Assembly (NCBI GenBank): GCA_016787725.1
Contig: JAEUTZ010000020.1
Location: 1-50,557, forward strand
Length of the DNA: 50,557 bases
DNA from: Cyclobacteriaceae bacterium
Lineage (GTDB): Bacteria > Bacteroidota > Bacteroidia > Cytophagales > Cyclobacteriaceae
Direction of reading: 5' to 3'
Shown here: positions 1 through 8,628 of the stretch, piece after piece
How positions within the stretch are numbered: position 1 is the first letter of the stretch
Layout of the letters: each line of letters begins with the position of its first letter
Translations under genes and position numbers: made by a program
The notes under the pieces: generated by a model
Told to the model about the DNA's origin: nothing
The model's database searches: none
What the model saw: the letters and a program-made list of their open reading frames with translations, nothing else

Positions 1-391
1 AGAAAGCTTAAAGTTTAAAGTACAAAGTACTCAACTCCTCGCCATCCCACTCAGCTTCGTGGCTCTGGCTTCTTTCGAAACCTTCGGCCCTCAGCCTATG
101 TCATTTAATCCTCGGTCCTCATTAATTGTTTTGTCCACTCTCCAACATCGCTGCTGAAAAGCTCTAAAGAATCAACTCAGTAGTACCCTCCATCGAGTAC
201 TACCGGGTCCGCTATCAATCTCCATCTATTCAAAGAACGTTTAGAATTTAAGCCGTTTTACATGCTCAATTCAATTGTGACTTTTGCCTATTTAAAACCG
301 TCCGACTCATCCAATCAGACGCCTTTTTTCAAATTGGGACTGCAAATGTAGGGGGAAATGCATCCCTGCGCAAGCAAGGGGTACAAATTTT
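1..391. other. Stretch without a recognisable gene, downstream of purA
   Basis: I see no convincing coding sequence here on either strand. The first 30 bases are a simple A/T-rich run with a repeated AAAGT theme. A weak inverted repeat followed by T-runs lies at 299-329 and is listed separately. The purA stop codon lies at 392-394 on the minus strand, so this is its 3' flank. A gene further left cannot be excluded because the window begins here. Confidence 0.5.
299..329. terminator. Weak candidate terminator after purA
   Basis: Arms CGTCCGA (299-305) and TCAGACG (315-321) pair with one mismatch around a 9-base loop. Six T follow on the plus strand (324-329). Four T follow the hairpin when it is read on the minus strand, the direction of purA transcription. 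The stem is short and imperfect, so this is a weak candidate. Confidence 0.3.
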
Positions 392-1672
392 TCAGATTTT
401 ACCCGTTGACCGCAAAATGGTCTGAGTCCTGTCCGGGCCTATAGAAATCAGTGAAATTGGGACCCCCAAAGATTTCTCCAGAAAATCAATGTACGCCAGA
501 AGATTCGATGGCAAATCAGATTCCTTGGTTCCTGAAAGTGGGGTATTCCAACCCGGTAATTCAGTATAGACCGGCACAATTTTCTGATCTACAAATTCAT
601 ACGGCAGGGTTTCGGTAACCGTTCCATCCGCCAATTTATAATGAGTGCATGCTTTTATAACTGGAAAAATACTCAACACATCGGCCTTCATCATCAACAG
701 TTGTGTTACCCCATTGATCATGATCGAATATTTTAGCGAAGGGAGATCAATCCAACCACACCTGCGCGGACGTCCGGTAGTCGATCCAAATTCATTTCCC
801 TCCTTCCGCATCTTCTCTCCTTCCTCATCCAACAATTCAGTAGGAAACGGCCCACTCCCAACCCGTGTACTATAGGCTTTGAAAATTCCATATACTTCCC
901 CGATTTTACTCGGTGCAACACCTAATCCGGTACACGCGCCAGCAGTTACGGTATTTGAACTCGTGACAAACGGATAACTGCCAAAATCAATATCCAGCAA
1001 AGAACCCTGCGCTCCCTCGGCCAACACCGAAGAATTATTTCTTAATTCATCATTGATAAAATATTCACTATCAATCAGGGTAAAGGTCTTCAAAAATGAA
1101 ACAGCTTCGAAAAAGTTTTTTTCTAACTCAATCCAGTTATAGGCAATGGAATGATTCTTCAAGATCTCAAAATGAATGCCAATCAACTTCCTGAACTTCG
1201 TTTCAAACTCTGGCGACAAGATATCGCCAACCCGGAGTCCCTGCCTGCCAATTTTATCCTGATAAGAGGGCCCAATGCCTTTCAGCGTAGATCCGATTTT
1301 CTGATCGCCTTTTGCGGTCTCCTGCGCCTGATCGAGCAACCGGTGCGTAGGAATTATCAGCGTTGCCTTTTTTGAGATGAAGAGATTGGCGCGGATATTT
1401 AAATTGAATTTACTGAGCTTTTCTATCTCGGTCTTAAATACGATCGGATCCAACACCACTCCATTTCCAATGATGTTGCGCGTTTTCTCCCGAAAAATGC
1501 CGGAAGGGATTTGGTGAAGAACATGTTTAATTCCATCGAACTCAAGGGTATGCCCTGCATTGGGGCCTCCTTGAAACCGGGCCACCACATCGTATTTAGG
1601 GGCCAACACATCGACAATCTTACCCTTGCCTTCATCGCCCCATTGAAGGCCCAGCAGTACGTCCACTTTCAT
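392..1672 (-). CDS. purA: Adenylosuccinate synthetase
   Basis: This cytosolic enzyme joins IMP and aspartate using GTP, the first committed step from IMP to AMP. The 426 residues match the usual family length. The N-terminal GDEGKGK loop is at residues 12-18 with catalytic Asp13, and GGPNAGHT at 35-42 carries catalytic His41. A TTGRPRRCGW segment near residue 300 and a C-terminal GPDR(T/x)QT guanine-binding region are also visible. The start is ATG at 1672. It is the last gene of a minus-strand run RSH-Fur-STAS-PurA and lies 9 nt after the STAS gene, so co-transcription is likely. (p)ppGpp inhibits PurA in other bacteria, which makes the RSH neighbour notable. Confidence 0.97.
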   Translation of the reverse strand: MKVDVLLGLQWGDEGKGKIVDVLAPKYDVVARFQGGPNAGHTLEFDGIKHVLHQIPSGIFREKTRNIIGNGVVLDPIVFKTEIEKLSKFNLNIRANLFISKKATLIIPTHRLLDQAQETAKGDQKIGSTLKGIGPSYQDKIGRQGLRVGDILSPEFETKFRKLIGIHFEILKNHSIAYNWIELEKNFFEAVSFLKTFTLIDSEYFINDELRNNSSVLAEGAQGSLLDIDFGSYPFVTSSNTVTAGACTGLGVAPSKIGEVYGIFKAYSTRVGSGPFPTELLDEEGEKMRKEGNEFGSTTGRPRRCGWIDLPSLKYSIMINGVTQLLMMKADVLSIFPVIKACTHYKLADGTVTETLPYEFVDQKIVPVYTELPGWNTPLSGTKESDLPSNLLAYIDFLEKSLGVPISLISIGPDRTQTILRSTGKI

Positions 1673-1681
1673 GCAGTAGTC

Positions 1682-2014
1682 TTAAACTTTTTTAATGTCC
1701 GCTTCGGACTTAATAATCTGAAAAATTGAATTCAGCTTGGTAATGATCAAGAGTTTGGTAACGCTTTCTGAAGGGTTCATCAGATAAACCTCACCGCCCT
1801 TATTTCTGAATTTGGTGAGAATGGTAATCAACACCCCAATTCCACTACTGTTAATATACCGAAGATCGGAGATGTCGATAATACAGGTTTTAACCTGATG
1901 ACTTACTGCTTCGTTTACGGCTCCAATCAATTGCATCCCATTATCCTCTCCGATTAAATCGCCTGATATTCTTAATATCAGTGAGTTTCCTTTGATTTCC
2001 TGTGCGAAATTCAT
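1682..2014 (-). CDS. STAS-domain protein, anti-anti-sigma factor type
   Basis: A single STAS domain of 110 residues resembling SpoIIAA/RsbV regulators. These bind an anti-sigma kinase or phosphatase partner and are switched by serine phosphorylation. The core [17 protein letters not shown] is at about residues 46-62; Ser56/Ser57 sit where SpoIIAA is phosphorylated. The ATG overlaps the TGA of the upstream Fur-family gene as ATGA (2011-2014), which indicates translational coupling. No RsbW-type kinase or PP2C phosphatase is adjacent, so the partner is unknown. The fold assignment is firm; the target sigma factor or other pathway cannot be inferred here. Confidence 0.88.
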   Translation of the reverse strand: MNFAQEIKGNSLILRISGDLIGEDNGMQLIGAVNEAVSHQVKTCIIDISDLRYINSSGIGVLITILTKFRNKGGEVYLMNPSESVTKLLIITKLNSIFQIIKSEADIKKV

Positions 2015-2475
2015 GACTTTTTATTTTCACAATTTTTCTTAGTACACGATGCATACAATATCAAGGAATGGTGCATGACATTAAAATGAAGCAATTCCTC
2101 CACTGTATTTTGAATCGTTTGAATGCGGGGATCACAAAACTCAACCACTTTATGGCACTCCGTGCAAATCAAATGATCGTGCTGCTTATAGCCGTAGGAC
2201 TTCTCGTACTGAGCCAGGTTTTTACCAAATTGATGTTTGCTCACCAGATCACACTCCACCAATAAGTCCAACGTGTTATAGACAGTAGCCCGGCTTACCC
2301 GATAATTCTTGTTCTTCATATTGATGTAGAGAGATTCCACATCAAAATGACCAGTCAGTGAATAAATTTCTTCCAAAATGGCGTACCGTTCTGGAGTCTT
2401 ACGCAACTCCTTATTTTCCAGGTAAGCGGTGAAGATCTGCTTTACTTCGTCAAAAACTTTTTGATTGAGTGCCAT
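2011..2475 (-). CDS. Fur-family metal-responsive transcriptional regulator
   Basis: A Fur/Zur/PerR-type repressor of 154 residues. It has a winged helix (recognition helix around [13 protein letters not shown]) followed by a metal-binding dimerisation domain. Visible ligands are the HDHLICTEC segment and a second cysteine pair, CTKKNC, near the C-terminus, consistent with a structural Cys4 zinc site. I cannot decide between iron, zinc or peroxide sensing from the sequence. A longer reading from a TTG at 2493 is possible, but that codon overlaps a TATATTTG promoter element at 2491-2498, so the ATG at 2475 is preferred. It is coupled to the STAS gene by a 4-nt overlap. Confidence 0.92.
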   Translation of the reverse strand: MALNQKVFDEVKQIFTAYLENKELRKTPERYAILEEIYSLTGHFDVESLYINMKNKNYRVSRATVYNTLDLLVECDLVSKHQFGKNLAQYEKSYGYKQHDHLICTECHKVVEFCDPRIQTIQNTVEELLHFNVMHHSLILYASCTKKNCENKKS

Positions 2476-2490
2476 AGGCTGAACCGAGGA

Positions 2491-2498
2491 CAAATATA
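2491..2498 (-). promoter_or_regulatory. Candidate promoter -7 element for fur-STAS-purA
   Basis: Read on the minus strand this is TATATTTG, a full match to the Bacteroidota TAnnTTTG element. It lies 15 nt upstream of the preferred Fur ATG. No clear -33 TTG is visible at the usual distance. It could let fur-STAS-purA be transcribed independently of the RSH gene. Confidence 0.45.
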
Positions 2499-2537
2499 CT
2501 ACTTCGCCTATTGGTTGGGTAAAAATTATTCAGCAAT

Positions 2538-4760
2538 TCAAGTGTTGTTTGACCGCGAGTCGAAGCGGGTCACTTTTACTACCCCCTCCACTTTTTCCAG
2601 TTTATTGATCAGCATTTCCAAATGACGGGTGTCGTTCACATACAACATGATCTCCCCACTGAAAATCCCATGATCCGTTTTAAAGGCCAGCGAACTCATA
2701 TTCACCTTCAACTCTTCGGAAATAACTTTGGACACATCATTGATCAGCCCTACCCGGTCTGTTCCAATAACCTTTAACCCGGTAAGGAAGGCAACCTCGT
2801 GTTGCGAAGTCCATTTGGCCTTAATAACACGATTGCCATGGTTCGCTAACAACTCGGTTGCATTTGGACAGGTGGTACGATGAATCTTTATTCCTTCATT
2901 CACTGTAACAAACCCGAAGACATCATCGCCCGGGATGGGTGTACAACACTTGGCCAGTTTATACTCCACCACATCCATGTCTTCACCAATCAGCAAAATA
3001 TCTTCATACCGGCCTTTTACTTTGTTGATCTCCTGCTCAATTGTTTTAACATCGACCGATTCGTGAGGCCTTGTTTTTAAAGGCGATGACGGCTTAAATT
3101 CCTTGAACCGCTTTAAGTCATTTACGGTAATGGTGCCCTTGCCAATCCGGTAATGCAATTCAAATTGAGAATTAACATTAAAGAAAGCCCGCATTTGTTC
3201 ATACATTTGGCTGGTGGTTTCAATCTTCAGCTGCTTCAGCTTCCGCAACAAGATCTCTTTACCCTCCTCTACAACATTCTTTTTGTCTTCTTTTAAGAGC
3301 TCCTTAATTTTTGATTTCGCCTTGGGGCTTATTACAAACCGCAACCAATCCTCATTCGCCTTTTGCTTTGAAGAGGTAAGAATTTCTATCTGATCGCCAT
3401 TTTTCAGAACATGATTGATGGGAACGAGTTTTTGATTCACTTTAGCACCAATGCACTTGGCCCCAATGTCCGTGTGAATCTCAAAGGCAAAATCGAGAGC
3501 GGTGGCCCCGTTGGGAAGTGTCTTTAATTCGCCCCGCGGTGTAAAAACAAACACCTCTTCATTAAATAAATTTCCCCGGAAGTCATCGACAAATTCCAGT
3601 GCGGTCAGATCTTGTTTTTCTAACAGTTCACGCACTTTGACCAACCACTTTTCAAGATTGGATTCGTGGCTGGACACGGTATCCTTGTACTTCCAATGTG
3701 CTGCATAACCCTTCTCCGCGATTTCATCCATGCGTCTGGTGCGAATCTGAACCTCTACCCACTGACCATTTTTTGCCATGACTGTGGTGTGGAGCGACTC
3801 ATACCCATTTCCTTTGGGCGTGCTGATCCAATCCCGCAAACGATCAGGATTGGGCGTGTAATAATCGGTGACAATGGAATACACTTGCCAGCAATACGAT
3901 TTCTCATGTTCCAGTGGGGTATCCACGATGATCCGAACTGCGAACAAATCATATACCTCATCGAAGGGAATATTTTGCTTTCGCATTTTCGAATAGATCG
4001 AAAAAATTGACTTCGGCCGGCTCTTGATTTCGTACTCCACATTCAACTTATCCAATTCTTCCTTGATGGGCTGAACAAATTGTTTGATAAACTTATTTCG
4101 GGATGCCCGGGTTTCATCAATCTTATCCGCAATCTCGCGAAACACCGGGTAATCGGTAAAGCGTAAATACAAATCCTCCAACTCAGTCTTAATCGCATTT
4201 AGGCCAAGGCGATGTGCCAGGGGTGCATAGAGATAAATTGTCTCGGAGGAAACACGGAGCTGTTTGTTTCGAGGCATGCTGTCCAGCGTGCGCATGTTGT
4301 GCAACCGGTCAGCGAGCTTTATCAGGATCACCCGTACATCTTCCGATAGGGTGAAAAGCATTTTCCGAAAGTTTTCTGCCTGTGCGGAAGTGCCGTATTC
4401 AAAAACCCCCCTGATTTTGGTAAGGCCGTCAATAATCTTGGCGATCTTTTTTCCAAAAATTCTCTCCAGGTCTATTAGTTGAATATCGGTGTCTTCCACC
4501 ACATCATGAAGCAGGGCAGCAATGATGGAAGTAGTGCCCAACCCGATTTCCTCCACACAGATTTCAGCAACCGAAAGCGGGTGAAAAATATATGGCTCGC
4601 CCGATTTTCTGCGCATGTCTTTATGCGCTTCCATGGCAATAGTGAACGCCCGCTTGATCAACTTGGCATCGTTTCCCTTCAAGGTGGGCTTTGCTTTACG
4701 CAACAGCCTGCGATACCGGCTTATGATTTCCTTCTTCTCTTCAACTGCATCGATTACCAC
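2538..4760 (-). CDS. RelA/SpoT homologue, (p)ppGpp synthetase/hydrolase
   Basis: A long bifunctional RSH protein of 740 residues that makes and degrades the alarmone (p)ppGpp. The N-terminal HD hydrolase domain has His60 and an intact HDVVED motif (85-90), so hydrolysis is expected. The synthetase domain follows, with the conserved GYESLHTTV near residue 320. Next come a TGS domain (FTPRGELKTLPNG), a cysteine-bearing conserved region (KCCTPIPGD) and a C-terminal ACT domain. The reading begins at GTG 4760; a minus-strand stop lies 15 nt upstream, so little extension is possible. Fur, STAS and PurA follow on the same strand. In Bacteroidota this locus is usually annotated relA or spoT. Confidence 0.95.
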   Translation of the reverse strand: MVIDAVEEKKEIISRYRRLLRKAKPTLKGNDAKLIKRAFTIAMEAHKDMRRKSGEPYIFHPLSVAEICVEEIGLGTTSIIAALLHDVVEDTDIQLIDLERIFGKKIAKIIDGLTKIRGVFEYGTSAQAENFRKMLFTLSEDVRVILIKLADRLHNMRTLDSMPRNKQLRVSSETIYLYAPLAHRLGLNAIKTELEDLYLRFTDYPVFREIADKIDETRASRNKFIKQFVQPIKEELDKLNVEYEIKSRPKSIFSIYSKMRKQNIPFDEVYDLFAVRIIVDTPLEHEKSYCWQVYSIVTDYYTPNPDRLRDWISTPKGNGYESLHTTVMAKNGQWVEVQIRTRRMDEIAEKGYAAHWKYKDTVSSHESNLEKWLVKVRELLEKQDLTALEFVDDFRGNLFNEEVFVFTPRGELKTLPNGATALDFAFEIHTDIGAKCIGAKVNQKLVPINHVLKNGDQIEILTSSKQKANEDWLRFVISPKAKSKIKELLKEDKKNVVEEGKEILLRKLKQLKIETTSQMYEQMRAFFNVNSQFELHYRIGKGTITVNDLKRFKEFKPSSPLKTRPHESVDVKTIEQEINKVKGRYEDILLIGEDMDVVEYKLAKCCTPIPGDDVFGFVTVNEGIKIHRTTCPNATELLANHGNRVIKAKWTSQHEVAFLTGLKVIGTDRVGLINDVSKVISEELKVNMSSLAFKTDHGIFSGEIMLYVNDTRHLEMLINKLEKVEGVVKVTRFDSRSNNT

Positions 4761-4819
4761 CCGCTTACCCTTTTAATTTCGATTTTCTATACTGGACTTT
4801 AATCATAACGAATTATCCC

Positions 4820-4827
4820 TAAATTTG
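4820..4827 (+). promoter_or_regulatory. Candidate -7 element upstream of tRNA-Leu
   Basis: TAAATTTG matches the Bacteroidota TAnnTTTG element and lies about 70 nt before the tRNA. No clear -33 TTG is seen at 17-21 nt upstream. It is also close to the start of the divergent RSH gene but points toward the tRNA. Confidence 0.45.
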
Positions 4828-4899
4828 CACTCCCTTTGCTAAAAAAGCAGTTTTTTCTAGTTCTAAGGGCCTTTCTGACGGAGCAATCCAGCAGAATTA

Positions 4900-4981
4900 G
4901 CGCATGTGGCGTAATTGGCAGCCGCGCCAGACTTAGGATCTGGTGCCGCAAGGCGTGGGGGTTCGAGTCCCTCCATGCGCA
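4900..4981 (+). tRNA. tRNA-Leu, anticodon UAG
   Basis: An 82-nt class II tRNA. The acceptor arms GCGCATG (4900-4906) and CATGCGC (4974-4980) pair perfectly, and A4981 is the discriminator base. The anticodon stem CCAGA/TCTGG (4927-4931 and 4939-4943) encloses a 7-nt loop with TAG at 4934-4936. The long variable arm (TGCCGCAAGGCG) is diagnostic for leucine/serine tRNAs, and GGTTCGAGTCC forms the T-loop. The 3' CCA is not encoded. It sits in the gap of about 330 nt between the divergent RSH and trigger factor genes; I see nothing else in that gap. Confidence 0.97.
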
Positions 4982-5093
4982 CGTATTGGAATCACGATCC
5001 TCCCCGGTTGACATCGTATATCGATTGTTGACCAGGGGTATCGCGATTTAACTGACAAAAACCGATTTTAATTTCACAAAAAACAAGAACACC

Positions 5094-6443
5094 TTGAATA
5101 TTACATTGGACAAACAGAGCGCTACTGACGGTTTGATTAAAGTTAAACTAAGCGAAAGTGATTATCAACCCAAAGTTGAAGAAAAAGTAAAGGATTATGC
5201 CCGCAAGGCCACCATCAAGGGATTTCGGCAGGGAAAAGTACCTTCCGGAGTAATCAAAAAAATGTTTGGGAAGTCGATTCTTGTGGAAGAAGTTAATCAC
5301 CTCGTTTCTCATTCCGTCTCCGATTTTATTCGCGACCAAAAGCTCCGAATTCTTGGAGATCCCATGCCCAATCAGGAAAAAGCGATTACCATTGATTGGG
5401 ACGCCCAGCGGGATTTTGAGTTTGAGTTTCAGATCGGATTGGTTGATGATTTTTCTGTAGAACTTTCGAATAAAGTGAAAGTGAAATCACATCCGATCGA
5501 AGTCGATCAAAAAGTAATTAATGAAACTCTGGAGGATATCCGGAAGCGATTCGGCAAAGTCACGTATCCGGAAGTAAGTGAAGCTGGTCATAATTTGTAT
5601 GGTGAGATCGCCCAAAAAGGAGAAGAACAAAAGAAAGGTTCTTACATCGCTATCGATAAGGTTGTGAAGAAGGAACAGAAAAAATTCATCGGCCTTAAAA
5701 AGGATGATGTCCTTGAGTTTGAGATTGAAAAAGCTTTCGATAATGTAGAAGCCATTGCTCAGGCATTGAATATAGCTGAAGAAGAAGCAACACGGGCCAC
5801 AGGCACGTACCATTTTAAAGTAACCACAATCAGCAAGGTTGAACCGGCAGACATCAATCAGGAATTATTTGACAAAGTGTTTGGCAAGGATGCGGTACAA
5901 AATGAAACCGAGTTCCTCGAGAAGATTAAGACCACCATCGGTGAGAATTATCAGCGGGAAACTGAACATCTGTTGGAACATGAGATTCAACACTATTATG
6001 TCGATCACACAAAAATCAGCATGCCCGAAGCCTTTTTGAAGAGTTGGCTGAAAAGTAGCAGCCAAGGTGAAGTGACAGATTCGGTCCTGGAGAAAGAGTT
6101 TAATGCCTACAAGGATTCCCTAAAATGGGATTTGATCAAAAATAAAATTGCTGAGGACAAGGAAATTAAAGTGGAAGGCGAAGAAGTGCGCGAAAAGGCC
6201 AAGCAATTTATCATGGACCAGTTTGGTGGCCCGGCCATTGCCGCACAATTAGGCGATAAATTAAATGACATTGCCAATAATTACCTGTCAGGCCAGGATG
6301 GCAAGGGTGAAAATTTCATGAAGATTTACAATCAGTTACGGCATGAAAAAATCATGAAGGCGATTAAGGAAGCCATCACCGTTCAGGAGAAAAAGGTAAC
6401 GCTGGAGGAGTTCAAGAAAATTGCTGCCGAGCATCGGCATTGA
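5094..6443 (+). CDS. tig: Trigger factor (ribosome-associated chaperone)
   Basis: A chaperone that binds nascent chains at the ribosomal exit tunnel, 449 residues. The ribosome-docking signature GFRQGKVP is at residues 43-50, the same position as in E. coli. The N-terminal domain is followed by a diverged, low-conservation middle region where a PPIase domain normally sits, and a long charged helical C-terminus. The start appears to be TTG at 5094; I found no in-frame ATG that would preserve the N-terminal domain. A terminator hairpin follows at 6480-6503 before clpP, so read-through into clpP may be limited although tig-clpP-clpX is a common gene order. Confidence 0.95.
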   Translation: MNITLDKQSATDGLIKVKLSESDYQPKVEEKVKDYARKATIKGFRQGKVPSGVIKKMFGKSILVEEVNHLVSHSVSDFIRDQKLRILGDPMPNQEKAITIDWDAQRDFEFEFQIGLVDDFSVELSNKVKVKSHPIEVDQKVINETLEDIRKRFGKVTYPEVSEAGHNLYGEIAQKGEEQKKGSYIAIDKVVKKEQKKFIGLKKDDVLEFEIEKAFDNVEAIAQALNIAEEEATRATGTYHFKVTTISKVEPADINQELFDKVFGKDAVQNETEFLEKIKTTIGENYQRETEHLLEHEIQHYYVDHTKISMPEAFLKSWLKSSSQGEVTDSVLEKEFNAYKDSLKWDLIKNKIAEDKEIKVEGEEVREKAKQFIMDQFGGPAIAAQLGDKLNDIANNYLSGQDGKGENFMKIYNQLRHEKIMKAIKEAITVQEKKVTLEEFKKIAAEHRH

Positions 6444-6479
6444 ACAAAGAACTAAATCGGATGATGTCGCGTTAACAAG

Positions 6480-6503
6480 AAGCCCTCTGTCGGGGCTTTT
6501 TTA
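6480..6503 (+). terminator. Intrinsic terminator after tig
   Basis: AAGCCC (6480-6485) pairs with GGGCTT (6493-6498) around a 7-nt loop and is followed by TTTTT. It lies about 37 nt beyond the trigger factor stop codon and before clpP. Confidence 0.75.
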
Positions 6504-6592
6504 TTGAAGATTTCTTAGTAACATTGAAGAGAAAACAATAAAAATTGAACTGGTCCGACTTTAACAAAGAAATCAAAACCGATTCTAACACT

Positions 6593-7285
6593 ATGTCACA
6601 ATCCAACGAATTCAGAAAATATGCAGTTCACCACATGGGAATGAGCGGCAATGCACTTGACAGCTACACCAAATTTGTGAATGAGAATCCATATGCCGTA
6701 ACCAACATGACTCCGAACATCGTGGAGGAGCGCCAGATGCGCGCCACGGTGATTGATGTGTTTTCGCGATTGATGGCCGACCGGATCATTTTCTTTGGTA
6801 CCCCGGTTGACGATTATGTGGCGAACGTTATTACCGCCCAGCTTCTCTTTCTGGAATCATCCGATCCTAAAAAAGATATTATTATGTACATCAATAGCCC
6901 GGGCGGTTCGGTGTATGCCGGTTTGGGTATCTACGACACGATGCAATACGTAAATCCGGATGTTGCCACGATATGTACCGGCATGGCTGCTTCCATGGGT
7001 GCCGTCTTACTTGCCGCAGGTGCAAATAAAAAACGGTCCGGATTACCTCATGCCCGAATTATGATTCACCAGCCTTCTGCGGGCATGCAAGGCACCTCCA
7101 AGGATATGGAGATCTCACTGAAACAGACGCTGGAATTAAGACAGGATCTTTATAATATCCTTGCAAAACATACCGGTCAATCGTATGAAAAAATTGACAA
7201 GGACTCGGATCGGGATTACTGGATGCGGGCATCAGAAGCAAAGGAATATGGTCTGATTGACGAGGTGCTGGATCGTAAAAAATAA
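6593..7285 (+). CDS. clpP: ATP-dependent Clp protease proteolytic subunit
   Basis: The serine peptidase of the ClpXP/ClpAP machines, which forms a tetradecameric chamber in the cytoplasm. From the ATG at 6593 it has 230 residues. The catalytic Ser is in GMAASMG (Ser134) and His in RIMIHQP (His159); the Asp lies in the SDRDYW segment (about 206-208). A TTG at 6545 would add 16 residues, but MSQSNEFRKYAV at 6593 looks like the normal family start. ClpX follows 1.3 kb downstream on the same strand, separated by an inverted flavoprotein gene. Confidence 0.96.
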   Translation: MSQSNEFRKYAVHHMGMSGNALDSYTKFVNENPYAVTNMTPNIVEERQMRATVIDVFSRLMADRIIFFGTPVDDYVANVITAQLLFLESSDPKKDIIMYINSPGGSVYAGLGIYDTMQYVNPDVATICTGMAASMGAVLLAAGANKKRSGLPHARIMIHQPSAGMQGTSKDMEISLKQTLELRQDLYNILAKHTGQSYEKIDKDSDRDYWMRASEAKEYGLIDEVLDRKK

Positions 7286-7310
7286 GGCTAGCCTCCGCTG
7301 CGTATTTAAT

Positions 7311-8465
7311 TTATACAACGGCCCGATGAAGCCACCGGTGAAAACCAGGGTAGCGTTGGGCCCACACAACAACCTGGTTGAAAAGTCCAAACCGGGGTAC
7401 CACATACTTTTGCAAGAGATAAGATTTGCGGTGTGATGCCCAGAATTTGTTGTATACCTGTTTGTCATAACTTTTCATGAATGCCGATGTGAAATTGTTT
7501 CTCTTAAAACACTCCACTGCCTTCCATCCGGCATACCGGCCTGATACCATGGCTTGCCCAATGCCTTCTCCGGTAAGCGGGTCGATGAGGTGGGCGGCAT
7601 CTCCACAGAGCATCCAACCTGTGCCCGATATCGGAATCTTTCGGGAGCCAAGGGGAAGACCAAAACCTTTGACTTCGGTTATTTGCCGGGCCTTTTGAAA
7701 CCGTGGACTTATTGTTGGATGATGGGAAATGATTTGCTGCAGTATGTCTTTCAAGTTGATGTTGTTTTTTGAAATGTATTGTGTCAATCCTCCCAGCCCC
7801 ACGTTAAAACTTCCATCCCATTCCGGAAAAATCCAGAAATAGCCGCGCTGAAATTCTGAAATAAAATGAAGTTCAAAGCTCTCCGGGTTTACTTCTTCAA
7901 CACCAGTGAAATAAGCCCGCACGGCTGCAGAATGATGAGGCTGGATCAAGCGCCCATCGGAGACCTGTTTTGTTACAACCGAATTGGCACCATCACACCC
8001 AATGAGTAACCGGGCCGACAGCCCCCCTGCCGGTGTGCGCAACTCCCATCGATTATCATGTTGGTGATATCGCACCGAATTTACCCGTGTTCCTGTAATA
8101 GGTGTTACATGTTCATGACGGGTAGCCAATTGGAAGAGGAAATTGTCCAGATCAATCCTCTTAATAATGTTTCCCGTTTCGCTGAATCTGAAATCAAGCC
8201 AATGGCCATTGGGAGCAAACACCCGGCAGGTATGAACGGGCCGTCTTTGAGCAAATCTTTCAAATTCTGTTCTAAACGCAGGGGAAATCGTTGCTAATAC
8301 TTTTGAGGCGTATGCAGCAACAGCATCCCCGCAAATCTTGTCACGCGGGAACCCGACTTGGTCAATTATCGCGACTCGCAGCCCCGACTTTACCATGGCC
8401 AGAGCCGCTGTACTGCCGGCCGGGCCAGCCCCGATAACTGCAACATCAAAATCCAGTGCGGCCAT
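7311..8465 (-). CDS. Geranylgeranyl reductase family FAD-dependent oxidoreductase
   Basis: A flavoprotein of 384 residues in the geranylgeranyl reductase/PHBH-like superfamily, which reduces isoprenoid double bonds or hydroxylates small molecules. Visible motifs are the Rossmann GAGPAG (12-17), a CGD motif with Cys45, a GCDGANS NADP/FAD segment near 158, and GDAAHLIDPLTGEG near 280. The family's YxWxFP-x(8)-GxG signature is present at about 209-225 (YFWIFP then GLG), which favours a true prenyl reductase-like enzyme. The ATG at 8465 is preferred to a TTG at 8471. It lies inverted between clpP and clpX, with no pathway neighbours, so the substrate is unknown. Confidence 0.88.
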   Translation of the reverse strand: MAALDFDVAVIGAGPAGSTAALAMVKSGLRVAIIDQVGFPRDKICGDAVAAYASKVLATISPAFRTEFERFAQRRPVHTCRVFAPNGHWLDFRFSETGNIIKRIDLDNFLFQLATRHEHVTPITGTRVNSVRYHQHDNRWELRTPAGGLSARLLIGCDGANSVVTKQVSDGRLIQPHHSAAVRAYFTGVEEVNPESFELHFISEFQRGYFWIFPEWDGSFNVGLGGLTQYISKNNINLKDILQQIISHHPTISPRFQKARQITEVKGFGLPLGSRKIPISGTGWMLCGDAAHLIDPLTGEGIGQAMVSGRYAGWKAVECFKRNNFTSAFMKSYDKQVYNKFWASHRKSYLLQKYVVPRFGLFNQVVVWAQRYPGFHRWLHRAVV

Positions 8466-8588
8466 GCTCAATCATCCAGGCATTAAGGTATTGATAAAAG
8501 TCGGAGGATTGACGAAATATTGAATTCCTGACATTACCCTGGCAGCTTAGTTCTACATCAAGGTTCCTTTTGTTCGATAAAAAAAGAT

Positions 8589-8596
8589 TATCTTTG
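8589..8596 (+). promoter_or_regulatory. Candidate -7 promoter element for clpX
   Basis: TATCTTTG is a full match to TAnnTTTG and lies 32 nt before the clpX ATG. A TTTTG at 8568-8572 could serve as a -33 element with a slightly short spacer of 16 nt. It gives clpX its own promoter, consistent with the inverted gene separating it from clpP. Confidence 0.55.
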
Positions 8597-8628
8597 CCAA
8601 TTAGGGTATTTAGCAAAATCCAGCATTT

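Noticed and set aside
181-215. Small inverted repeat GTAGTAC/GTACTAC in the first intergenic stretch
   Set aside because: A 7-bp stem with no T-run; likely chance.
3666-4010. A 114-codon plus-strand reading inside the RSH gene
   Set aside because: It lies wholly antisense to a well-supported family member, has no recognisable domain and shows the composition expected of a complementary-strand shadow.
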